A stretch of DNA of 64,000 nt, from the NCBI RefSeq assembly GCF_047496725.1, contig NC_132981.1, forward strand, positions 4,926,001 to 4,990,000, given 5' to 3'. Under the pieces are notes generated by a model, which was given only the letters and a program-made list of their open reading frames with translations, made no database searches and had not been told where the DNA came from. This stretch comes from Anoplolepis gracilipes. Taxonomy: Eukaryota > Arthropoda > Insecta > Hymenoptera > Formicidae. Shown in pieces: positions 38,301-46,102 of this stretch (positions are counted from its first letter, which is position 1; each line of letters opens with the position of its first letter). The position numbers were made by a program, and so were the translations under genes.

Positions 38301-41300
38301 GAAGACTAGGGGGACCGGAGAGAAAAAAGGCGAATGTTCTTGCTCAACAACCGTATCGTCTCGCCGCTCGCGTTCGAATCCATCAGCGACCTGCACGAGT
38401 ACTGATTGATCAGGCCGATCGTCGTCCAGGTCGTACCTGATCGATGATCATCCTCGGGACGTTGGGGACGATGTGAAGAGACGCACGAGGTGCCTCAGAT
38501 ATGTCTGAGGCACCGAAGGAACGCGTCTCCTGAGGAGAGCGTGCGCGTCTTGTAACGGGTTCAGGAAACTCGATGCTCTCCAAAGCGTGGCACGCGCTTC
38601 CCGATTGGCCGTTTCCACCGGGCACGTGGAACCGATTGGCCAAGTGAGAGCTCTCTGGATACCGCTGCTCAAGCCAGCAGAACCGAGCTGAGGTGGAACG
38701 TCCCGAGGAGCAAGCGGCCGGCTAAAGCCGTTCTTACGAGCGCAGTACGATCGACTTTGACCTCGATCTTGGTCGGCCCTTAACTGGTGACATAAAACTG
38801 GTAATATTGTGTCTCATAAAGAATAAAAACTAAATGAAAAAGGAGAAAAACATCAATTTGAGAATTGATGAAAACGAGTCCTGCCTCCAAAAACCATTCA
38901 TTAAAATTTTTTAATACTCTAAATAAATTATATTACATAATTAAATAATATTATAAATTAAATTTATTTATTCTATTATAAATAAAATATAAAAAAGTAG
39001 TATAATAACAAAAATAGAAAATAATAATTTTGCGAGAAACAAAAAGAACTTTTCACTTTTAAAATTTTGCTTTTCAAATATGCTGCATAGTAAGCAGAGA
39101 GTGTGTTGAAAAAAATAAGAATAAAATATATTATTTATTTAAACATAGTTGTTTCACTATCTTTCCTTTTCCTGATTCACACAAGCAGTAAAATCAAAAA
39201 TTATCTCTTTTAAAAAATCTGCATTGCGCGTACATATAATAAAACATTACAGAAAGAAATAATAAAAAAGAATTACAGGGAGAAATAATAAAAAAAAATT
39301 ACAGGAAGAAATAATAAAACTTAGGTATGTAATTATCACAAGTTTAGCAGAATATCCAGAATACAGAACCTACGAGTTAAAAAGAAATTAATATTACCAA
39401 TTAAATATCCCTTTTTCGAGGATTTAAATATTATATTTCCCGAAAGTCAATTTGGAACCAAGGAAGCAAATGTCATTGTACTGTCGCATGATAAGCGACA
39501 TAAGCATGTTTCGTGAGCTGATACGAAACTCCGCGGTGATAACTCGGCTTCCGTTGCCGTTTCAATTCTCGCATTTGCATGAAATTTGTGGCGTCAGTGA
39601 TCATCACGCGCTATTAATCGTAGGAGGGTGTATCTTCGAAGATATCAGGGAGATGAAGGTGGATAATACTAGTTCGGATTTTGCGAATAATGAGTTGTAG
39701 CAAAAGGTACATTACGAGTGACAAGTTGCAATTGTGCAGGAATGTTGAAATTAATGGATAATTGTAAAGACAAGGGAAGGGGGAAAGTATTATCTGTTAT
39801 TAATTATTATTTAGGCCTATACTTGTTCTCGATTATTTCAAGCACGTCAAAAATTGGAAAATTAATTAAACGGATTAATGGTAACACGTTTCAGGAACCG
39901 TCGTGTAATTTGTATAACAGGAACATAAATTTACTAAAAACCCAACGCGCATCGATGAGAGTATCACGATATGCGTGTGGATCCCGCGGGCGTTCTGAGA
40001 ATCGCTTACCTGGAGGCAAACGCTGTCGAAAAAAAATGGTAAACGAGATTAATCGCTCCAACGTGTAAAAACATGCGTAGGAGTTACATAGAGCGATGGC
40101 GCAATTAGTCTTGCGGAGATTGCTAGGAGGAGTGGATTTACAATGCGCTCGCAAGAATTATCCAACACAAGCAAATCCGAACGCTCTTGCTTAAGTTATG
40201 GCGCGTACTTGCGTTTCTCTCGTGCGTGATATGAGACGCGTTCTATGCGTACAGCTATGCTCACCGGCAAAAGCAGAAAACAACCTTATCAATTTCAAGG
40301 TGCATAAATTATGCAATCTGTATGTGAAATAGTCACGTTAATAAAAATGTTTGAAATTATTTTTCGCCGAATTGATCGGGCGAGATTTTTAAAAATAATA
40401 AGTAATCAAAGAAGAAGCAATTAATTTATAAACGACGATAACAATGACAGTGATTACGCGACATAAAATATCAGAGGCAATAAAACATTAATTACTTATA
40501 AAACAATTATTACTCTTACCTGTAGGAACAACCAGTTCTTCGAAAGAAAGTGCTATGACTCAAAACGGTAAATTTTCTCAACGCTTTGCACTCACATTAA
40601 ATGTTCAATATGTCATTGTCATAATTTTATGATAGTGACATATCGTAATTAATTTTAATTTCTAAACACTGAAAATAGTTGCGAGTGCAAAGATTCGATT
40701 CATGCAGATGTATGTACTACAAACAGATCTTGTCGGCTCTGTTCGAGTCTCTTTCTTTCTTTCCCTCGAGCCGTTTCGTGGTGCGTAGGCACCGAGTTAA
40801 TTCACGACAAAAAGCACACTTACATCGCAGGCGTTAGAAACATCGCTCGTCTCTGTCTCGTCCGGGGTGGCCAGGGGTGCGCGGGGGGACGTGGGGGGTA
40901 CTAACGAATCGTCCGCTTTCCCCTCGTTATCGTCTCTCGTCGCCTCGTTAACGTCATCGCTGCGTTCCTCCTCGACGCCAGCTGGTTTCGTAGCCTCCTC
41001 GACCGTGGTCCACGAGTCCAAATTCTCGTCGACACGCTCGACGTCTCGCTTCGTTTCCGAGAAGATCGTCACGTTCGTATCCGACACCACGACCTCGGTC
41101 TTTTCGATGAACGTCGAATCCGACGCCGATAACTCGCTCGAGGATTCGTCCACCGGATTCTGGGCGTCCTCCGCGATATCCCTGGAATACTCTGGGACAG
41201 AATCGCTCTCGAGGATCGATCCCGACGTTACTGGTGAACCACCAGTGATTTCTGACGATGTTACAATCTGAGGTGTCTCTTGATTGGCCTCCTCGCTCAA

Positions 41301-42467
41301 TACGCGTCGTTCTGTAGCGAGAAACTCTTGCGTACTAGACGTTTCCGTGAGCATTTCAGACTGGCTGGCGATATCGTCATCGAAACTTCCAAATTGCTCC
41401 TGAATGCAACGAGGATCTTCTTCTTCATGCTTCTTGCTTAAATTCAAATCTGCCTCTTCTTCAATGATTTCGGAAGGCGACTGTTTGTCTTGGGAAATCA
41501 GAGTTGAAATCTTTTCCTCAACATGTTCGAAAGAATTTTCAAGCTTCTCGATATGTTCATTCATGGAAGAGTCTTCATTCGTGAAAGGATTCTTCTGCTT
41601 ACTGGAACTTTGATTTTGCTGGTGAAGTGTTTCGTCAAAGTTGTCGGAGAACTGTTGGCCGGTCGACGTGTCCTGAGCGACGTCTGCAGTAATATTTTCT
41701 TGGCTAACTTCCGTATGACACAGAGTCGCGTCGTCCGGCATCTTTTCCATCAGTTCTTCCTGCTTATTTTCAGGACAAGTTGCAAAAGGTTGGGAGATCG
41801 ACATGTCAATGAGATCATTCGTGATGTTACTAGAATCCGGGACGTCTATGGCAGGCACGACGTCATCCTTGGTTGATGCCTGATGCTCTTTGCTGTCGAC
41901 GGGTTCGTCTCGATTCAATGGCCGATCATCGTCGCACGTTTTCTGGACGACTTCCGGCTGCTCGACGAACTCCTCTTGAAGATATATCGGTTCCGGTTTT
42001 ATGACCTCAGTATTGACGTTCGGGGATACGTGACCATTTTGATGGGGTTCCTCGATCAGAGAATAATATTCACTCTCGACCGCTATAAACTCCGTGTTGA
42101 CATCGAAAGGATCCTGTCGACGGTCCAGGACAATCCTCTTGATCGTCTCCGGTTGAGAGACGACGGGTTGCTCCTCTTCTAGCTCTTCAGTGATGTCGTC
42201 GTCGCTCTTGCTCGAGCAAATCCTTAAAGCTAGTTCGCTGTCTATCAACTCCTGCAGGCTCTTGTCCTCGTTATCGAGCTCGTTACGCGTATTATTTGTG
42301 AGCACGAGATCGTCATCGTCGTCGTCGTCGCACAACGAGATTAGTTTGTTGTTACTCGCGGTTAAATCATCCAAATCAATCAAACCGTTGTTAGATTGAA
42401 CACCGCACACCTCGCTCTTCTTACTACTTACGACATTGATTGATTTCTTTGTCGCCACCTCCGCCAT
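9915..42467 (-). CDS. Two-LIM-domain actin-associated protein, EPLIN/LIMA1-like (20 coding exons)
   Basis: I joined 20 minus-strand exons (listed separately) by splice sites and phase; they sum to 4560 nt, 1519 residues plus stop. Residues 1-548: acidic, low-complexity, with a seven-aspartate run at 47-53. Residues 549-612: lysine-rich. Residues 613-800: six small phase 0-0 exons. LIM1 at 811-862 (C-x2-C-x17-H-x2-C-x2-C-x2-C-x17-C-x2-H). Residues 880-1410: repeated DVVRxSD-like and K/R-x-x-F-x-x-x-E motifs. LIM2 at 1424-1475, followed by NYDEGFGVDPHKNKW, a tail typical of EPLIN/LIMA1 LIM domains. LIM domains bind proteins, so a cytoskeletal scaffold is the likely role; actin binding is inferred from family. 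The start ATG follows an acceptor, so untranslated exons lie upstream. Isoforms are likely. Confidence 0.88.
10438..10571 (-). CDS. LIM gene coding exon 19: first half of LIM domain 2
   Basis: 134 nt, phase 0 in and 2 out, acceptor TCGTGTAG, donor GTAACA. Encodes CESC, QKKVYPLEKVETNNKIF, HKQC, FR, CLQC and NCIL: the first six zinc ligands of LIM2. Confidence 0.93.
11874..11885 (-). CDS. Candidate 12-nt microexon of the LIM gene
   Basis: The minus strand has a strong acceptor (CGAATCTTTTTACAG), then 12 nt (CTTAGCGCGGTA, LSAV), then a consensus donor GTAAGT. It lies in the intron between exons 18 and 19, both phase 0 there, so inclusion keeps the frame. Could be chance; transcripts would decide. 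Confidence 0.35.
13304..13360. repeat. (TA)n microsatellite
   Basis: About 28 TA units followed by a short GTGTGT run. Confidence 0.95.
15359..15610 (-). CDS. LIM gene coding exon 18
   Basis: 252 nt, phase 0-0, acceptor CTCATCTAG, donor GTAAGT. Encodes VEDEFLKQAQNAARAKTLRA then KFEHWEETD, and SASSLRARFESLGS. Two adjacent K/R-x-x-F-x-x-x-E-like motifs (the second shortened) precede the C-terminal LIM exon. Confidence 0.9.
16113..16427 (-). CDS. LIM gene coding exon 17 (begins with ATG)
   Basis: 315 nt, phase 0-0, acceptor CAAACAG, donor GTATGC. The first codon is ATG (MNSPDREIYRDPDVVRADD), then HTDTARKMLSIFRQMEEN, PKPLKRFTPPPE, an acidic run and DPNYVRASDK. It could start a short isoform of 294 residues (1226-1519). 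Confidence 0.88.
20640..20945 (-). promoter_or_regulatory. Candidate internal promoter with GC-rich leader
   Basis: A GC- and CpG-rich block stands out from the AT-rich intron. At 20928-20940 is a near-palindromic TATA run (TTTTATTATAAAAG), usable on either strand. The minus-strand side continues into GC-rich leader-like sequence with a (CAG)n run and a possible donor (GTCG before GTAACT at 20636). The next exon below (16427) starts with ATG, so a short-isoform promoter fits. No transcript evidence. Confidence 0.35.
20786..20813. repeat. (CTG)n run
   Basis: About eight to nine CTG/GCT units with one GTT interruption. Confidence 0.9.
21232..21262. repeat. (TA)n microsatellite
   Basis: About 15 TA units. 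Confidence 0.9.
22189..22365 (-). CDS. LIM gene coding exon 16 (borders uncertain)
   Basis: 177 nt, phase 0-0, if the acceptor is GAAAAAG and the donor GTTCGA, both weak. Encodes MGRQVSDDVVRSSDATEE, then SNKFKFFETYKEPEKQ and FRITPPRDGQVK. An alternative acceptor (GTCTCAG at 22341) is out of phase with exon 15. The frame also stays open to a stop at 22156, so an alternative terminal exon cannot be excluded. Confidence 0.7.
22929..23050 (-). CDS. LIM gene coding exon 15
   Basis: 122 nt, phase 1 in and 0 out, acceptor TATACAG, donor GTAAGT. Encodes ISRKSRSLFLELDASAAK, then PVTPVQPKTPTEIPRRARD. Confidence 0.83.
23521..23629. mobile_element. 109-bp fold-back MITE
   Basis: Left end CCCATGCGGCACAGAAAGG, right end inverted CCCAGAGGGCACATGTCC; both arms continue with 'taaaagac/gatcttaaaga'. 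The end pattern CCCA....GCACA matches the element at 5270-5379, so the two look like one family. It lies in intron 14 of the LIM gene. Confidence 0.6.
23797..24013 (-). CDS. LIM gene coding exon 14
   Basis: 217 nt, phase 0 in and 1 out, acceptor CTTTGCAG, donor GTACGA. Encodes GKQGKMKEMYQQAVAG, then HARSIKERFERGEP and an acidic end EEIDSKPKPEKADEEV. Confidence 0.85.
24206..24381 (-). CDS. LIM gene coding exon 13
   Basis: 176 nt, phase 1 in and 0 out, acceptor ATTTTTCAG, donor GTAATT. Encodes VETEIVKAKRTTRERPISF, then KMDDIKNRWEST and a charged, probably helical stretch RREIQREARKEEIAGIRSRL. Confidence 0.85.
24610..24719 (-). CDS. LIM gene coding exon 12
   Basis: 110 nt, phase 2 in and 1 out, acceptor CTCATGCAG, donor GTGAGA. 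Encodes FQAKGMDIGVADESLNG, then an acidic stretch SSESEDDVETEETE. Confidence 0.82.
25418..25583 (-). CDS. LIM gene coding exon 11
   Basis: 166 nt, phase 1 in and 2 out, acceptor ATTTTTCAG, donor GTGAGC. Encodes SDKPDLGLEELSSLNVKSRF then QVFEKAS and later ERSPSQIAVKRSPSIL. An upstream CAG at 25645 would be out of phase with exon 10, so I chose 25583. Confidence 0.85.
26505..26576 (-). CDS. LIM gene coding exon 10
   Basis: 72 nt, phase 1-1, acceptor CTCCGCAG, donor GTAACG. Encodes RPRKPELIIRENEPKEL and PPDVVR. The DVVR is completed by A-S-D of the next exon, giving the first copy of the DVVRxSD motif. Confidence 0.85.
27390..27624 (-). CDS. LIM gene coding exon 9: LIM domain 1
   Basis: 235 nt, phase 0 in and 1 out, acceptor GCGTTGCAG, donor GTAAGA. 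Carries one entire LIM domain: CRSC, 17 residues, HKNC, FR, CVQC, 17 residues, CKPH, followed by FKELFQPKPVEESEQ. All eight zinc ligands are present. Confidence 0.95.
28023..28118 (-). CDS. LIM gene coding exon 8
   Basis: 96 nt, phase 0-0, acceptor ATTTACAG, donor GTAAGT. Encodes KSSFNKFDALSKK and ends GKVQQQLNA. It joins directly to the LIM1 exon. Confidence 0.8.
28774..28818. repeat. (TC)n microsatellite
   Basis: About 22 TC units about 30 bp from the donor of LIM exon 7, on the intron side. Confidence 0.95.
28848..28928 (-). CDS. LIM gene coding exon 7 (or alternative first exon)
   Basis: 81 nt, phase 0-0, if the acceptor is GGGACAG at 28929-28935; encodes RASYCSLASLTSEGK and ends EKPKFE before GTAAGA. 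Upstream lies a long pyrimidine-rich run with no AG until that site, which favours splicing. The same frame is open back to an ATG at 28976, so an alternative promoter reading MRNLKLTINETD is also possible. Confidence 0.65.
29422..29455. other. Perfect 15-bp-stem palindrome
   Basis: CGTTCGTAAAGCAAA and its exact inverse flank the 4-nt loop GATA, inside LIM intron 6. No known site recognised. Confidence 0.7.
31290..31388 (-). CDS. LIM gene coding exon 6
   Basis: 99 nt, phase 0-0, acceptor ACCGTAG, donor GTAAGT. Encodes KARSMGDLRVCEQGY and ends VFTGVSVKAL. A second GTAAGT 13 nt downstream would shift the frame. Confidence 0.78.
32361..32447 (-). CDS. LIM gene coding exon 5
   Basis: 87 nt, phase 0-0, acceptor CACTAACAG, donor GTTTGT. 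Encodes CRSFGDISNMSDGDQAAFG and ends HAGEAEE. Found only through its splice sites and phase. Confidence 0.75.
32693..32782 (-). CDS. LIM gene coding exon 4
   Basis: 90 nt, phase 0-0, acceptor GCATGCAG, donor GTAAGT. Encodes TQNYVSETSRSDQEK and ends ATGVSIKQL. Confidence 0.8.
33671..33781 (-). CDS. LIM gene coding exon 3
   Basis: 111 nt, phase 0-0, acceptor TTTCGTCAG, donor GTAAGT. Encodes NCSLRDASMHTG, RRSHSEMIDFSDEDD and ends LSNVNVKSL. The ending resembles those of exons 4 and 6. Confidence 0.8.
35088..35310. mobile_element. GGGTGTCC-ended MITE, copy 3 (short)
   Basis: Ends CAGGGTGTCCCGGA and inverted TACGGGATGTCCCGGA, about 223 bp apart, in LIM intron 2 just below exon 2. The outer ends match the larger copies at 50143 and 52390; the inside differs. 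Confidence 0.5.
35317..35348. repeat. (CA)n microsatellite
   Basis: About 15 CA units, 45 bp from LIM exon 2. Confidence 0.95.
35394..35585 (-). CDS. LIM gene coding exon 2 (lysine-rich)
   Basis: 192 nt, phase 0-0, acceptor CCGTTGCAG, donor GTAAGT. Encodes SESREETVTASS, then basic stretches TKTKKKKIEG and RTKKTKKSKKSD, ending KENISV. The basic runs could be a nuclear localisation or acidic-partner-binding segment (inference). Confidence 0.85.
36078..36353. mobile_element. Inverted-repeat element with perfect 69-bp arms
   Basis: Arms 36081-36149 and 36282-36350 are exact inverse copies, extending to about 90 bp with few mismatches; the loop is under 100 bp. Arm start TTATACAATGATTTATTTAA. 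The arms carry 'cgaccaaactggcaaat' and, near the loop, 'gaaacgtcg'. The layout parallels the element at 7612-8122 ('cgactaaactagccaaaat'), so the two are probably related. Perfect arms suggest recent insertion or gene conversion. Non-coding. Confidence 0.8.
36354..40823. other. Intron 1 of the LIM gene, upstream part
   Basis: No supported coding exon. It holds a GC-rich block (38100-38760) with a purine-rich run at about 38246-38306 and a hairpin at 38489-38514. It also has good donor-like sites at 37880, 40014 and 40519, which might mark alternative or untranslated exons. Confidence 0.5.
38489..38514. other. GC-rich hairpin in a GC-rich block
   Basis: GGTGCCTCAGA and its exact inverse TCTGAGGCACC flank a 4-nt loop (TATG). 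Confidence 0.7.
40824..42467 (-). CDS. LIM gene coding exon 1 (large acidic exon)
   Basis: 548 codons from ATG at 42467-42465 (MAEVATKKSINVV). The exon itself starts at 42499 after CTTCTAG, with 32 nt of leader. An upstream in-frame GTG is not needed. Rich in D, E, S, T, Q and N, so probably disordered. LDRRQDPFDVNTEFIAVESE is the most ordered-looking stretch. Ends ...SNACD in phase 0 before GTAAGT. Confidence 0.85.
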
Positions 42468-45400
42468 CGTGATTCCTCGTGCGGTCACCGTGGACGCACC
42501 TAGAAGAAGATTAATAATTTAAATTCCAAGTAATATAAATAAGCATTTTTTTATATTGTATCTTAGGTGGTTATCGGCAACTCTTTCGATTTGAAAAATG
42601 TTAACGCCGAAATTTGCGATAGTTTCATAAATTTTTTTTATATTTCGACATAAAAGAATCTATAATATGTTGAAATAATAAGTTTCTCTCCCTTTCTGGC
42701 GCAAATAAAAAAAGCGTGTACAAATTCATAAGCGATTAATACAGAGATTCAGATTAATACAGAGAATTGAAACTGGGCAATGGGAACGCGAAATGTAGAA
42801 CCAATAAATAACATTCACGAGCAACCGGTTTCCCTATGTAATTTCGAGCTAGAAAGTGCGAGATAGAATAAAAATTCCACAGGATGCTCATTTGCGGAAC
42901 TGGAAAACGTAAGACGCTACGCGTTAAATTAACGTTTGTTCGTTTAAATTATATTACATGTGTATACATTAACTCAAGAATAAAGTTTGTAAGGAATTCC
43001 TTACAAAGAAAATAGAAATTTTTACGCTTAAATATTTCCATATTCTCTGTAAATTTTTTCTTATAATAAACCTTTTTATATTCTTGCAATTTTTTCTTAA
43101 TCAATCATAATAGCACATGTCGAAAATAATAATTTATTTAGTTATATTTATTAGAGTCCGTTCCTCCATTCTATGCAGCGTAATAAGCGTGTGTGAATCT
43201 GATCTCTTCGACCCGCGTACTTGACTTTCTCCGTATCAGTGTTCAAAGAAAGCTCTTCAGGGACGCGCATGGTGAACCATCTGCCACTCGATGAAGTAGC
43301 GTCGGTTTATGGTTATGCAAAATATAGTTCGCGCAAGTGGTCGTGCAAGATCAGGGTCGAGAGGATATATAGCGCGCTTGTTAGGCAACTTCTGCCGGTC
43401 GCTTAAATAACGCTTGCTTTTTTATTTTATTATTGCATTGCATTTTTCGTCGATTTTATCTTATGCTAATTAAATTAACTTACACAAATATTACATCGCG
43501 CAAACATTAAATTTAATAAGTTTGCCATATGAAGTAATAATGAAGTGTTGAACGCGCAACAATAATTTTTCGCCTACGTGCAACTATAATAATAGCATCG
43601 GAACTATTATTATTGCATTTAATATATGCATTTCGTTGCGCTCTCGAAAATTTCTGACCCCGCTTACGAAATCGTCGCGACGGAATGCGTGTGATATTCT
43701 CATACGCGGATGTGCGAGCACCAAGATGCAACCAAGAGCACCAAGTCTGCCACGATATTAACGGAAGTTACGCCTTTATAGAACCCAGTCGCGACTGCGA
43801 ACCGGCGTTGTTGGCCGGCAAGCCAACATCCTATTATTAGCCATTCCGCACGTCGCGCATTTATACTTCTACGCCGGAATGCACTTTCAAAATATGAAAT
43901 TCAAAACTCATAAAGAATATTTCGAGATAAAATTTCGAGGAAGTGGTTATTTATAATTCCTCTTTCACACTCAGCAGTACTGAAGCTGTGGAACTAAAGG
44001 CAACGTGTCACTATTTTATATATTTGAGATTTCCTGTCAAATTGTATAATTAAAACAAAAATTTATGATATAATAACTCGGACTAAAAATTGATTTATAA
44101 ATAAAAAATGGAGAACAATTTTAGAAAATTTAGCTTAATTTTATCCTTTTATTAAAAGATCGAATCTTCTTTTTCGGCTGCGCTTGGGAGGTAATGGCCT
44201 CCCGTTAATTCCCTCGGTAATTTGACAAATTCCAGCGCTCTACGTATATACATCCCCAACCGTAAGAGAGTTTATAAACAGAAGGGCAGTAACCGGTTCA
44301 ATCTTGCGACACGATGTAAACCGACGCGAGTTCAAAATTAGAAAGTAATGCGTGGGGCCTGCGATTTCTTATGTTACGCACGCACTTTTCCATCCTTAAA
44401 ACGCGATATTACGCAAAATTTTAATTTTGTTTGTTGTTCGAGCTACCTTCGAGTCTTTCGCAGCTGTTTGATTTAATCGCCCTCTCTCTCTGTCAGCATC
44501 ACTCTCCGCGATTCCATCTATCCTCCTTTTCTTAACGCTCTCTACTTGTTTAACCCGCTCTTTTTCCCTTCTCCCTCTCTCTCTCTTTCTCTTGCTCGTT
44601 CCTCTTTACACGATGTTTCACCGAGGTCGTTTCTCGGGTTCACGACCGAGGCACTCTTTCCCTCCTTCTCTCAGTCTCACTCTCTTCTTCTGCCTCTACT
44701 CTTCTTCCCTCTCGCCTCTCTATTCATCCTGCTACCTCTCGTTCTCTCTCGTCTTTGGCTTCCCTCTCGTTTCAACCTCTCTCTATTTTTAGAATGACAC
44801 ACTACCGCGATTCAAACGCATCGTACAGAGAGTCCTCGGAAAATGTTCTGCCCAAATGTGGTGAGCGAACCAGAGCGAGCGTTATGAAGGCGATCCAGAG
44901 GAAAGAGAATTTTTTCCCTTTTGGGTCGCGCGACAGATGCGCGTGATATGTATCCTGCCATGTTATAAGATCCAGTCGTAACCCTTACACCTTTTACAAT
45001 CCTTACACATGACCAGAGTGTAAGAAAGTAAAACTTGCGGAAATATCGTAGCGGAAGAAAAGCGTTGGTAATCACGCGTTCAATATTATTTGAAATCCGA
45101 GTTGAATTATTAAATTATTTCGGAAAGATTGATCGAATATTAAATAATCTAAATTTCACCGAAGAAATTTAAGACACTTAACATGTTTACTCGAGAATTT
45201 GTAGTCCATAACAATTATAACTTTGATTTATATCCTGCACAAAAGGATTGTAAAGAATATTGTAATTTCCACAGCTAATAAAAAATAATTGATCACGCAA
45301 TCGGAGTTTGCCGGGCGTTTCTCCTTGAAATTTCGAAGACTCGACGCTCATTTTACGGTGAGATAGAGACGGTAGATACGCTCAACAACGCGTATTACGG

Positions 45401-46070
45401 TAATAAATAGAACCTGCTTACGCTTTAATTATGCGCCATTAAAAAGAAAATGCCTCGGCGTTCAGATTGTGGTCCAAATAGCAGAATCGTACTCGACCTC
45501 GTGCTCGAGAATGCACTCGCGCCGTTGGGTGTTGCACATGCCATTGTCTCTTTTCGTGCTCGAAAATGTTGCAATCGCGTTATACGCGCCCGCTAAGTAT
45601 ACCTCCGAGAATACCAATTCCACGTGTATGCGGCAGAGTCGTTGGAAACGCAAGGTCTACGCGTTCGTAAGAGCACCCATCACCGTGTATATCCGCGATC
45701 CTCGGTGCACTTACTATGGAATTAAAGTCTCGAACGGTACCGAGCCGGCTGCGTAGACTACGAACGCGGTCAATGAGTTAACAAGCGATTCTGCGTGCAA
45801 TTACATCCGATCAAACAATGTTGAAAATAATTTAATATTAAATTTCTGCGTAATCATATAAGAACGACAAGTTAAAAATATTTTAATAAGATTACAGAAA
45901 GAGCTCCGAATTATTAAATATAAATAAGTAAATAAGAAAGAGGCAATAGGAGCGAGGAGATGTGAATCAAATTATAAGTTTTTTATATAGGTGATGTGTC
46001 GCAGGTATATTGACATTAAGTACATTAGTAACATTCTATAAAAAGACGGAAATTATAATAAAAATCTGAA

Positions 46071-46102
46071 CGTTTCGATTCATGTTTTGAATCCTCTTCA
46101 GC
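46071..46102 (-). other. Hammerhead-like hairpin motif
   Basis: The minus strand reads CTGAAGA, G, GATTC, a 7-nt loop, GAATC, GAAACG. This is the same layout as at 2431-2459. It appears to be an isolated remnant of a repeat. Confidence 0.4.

Noticed and set aside
40009..40021. 13-nt segment between a strong acceptor (TTTTTTTTCGACAG) and donor (GTAAGC) in LIM intron 1
   Set aside because: Its length would shift the frame between exons 1 and 2. It could only belong to an untranslated or alternative transcript.
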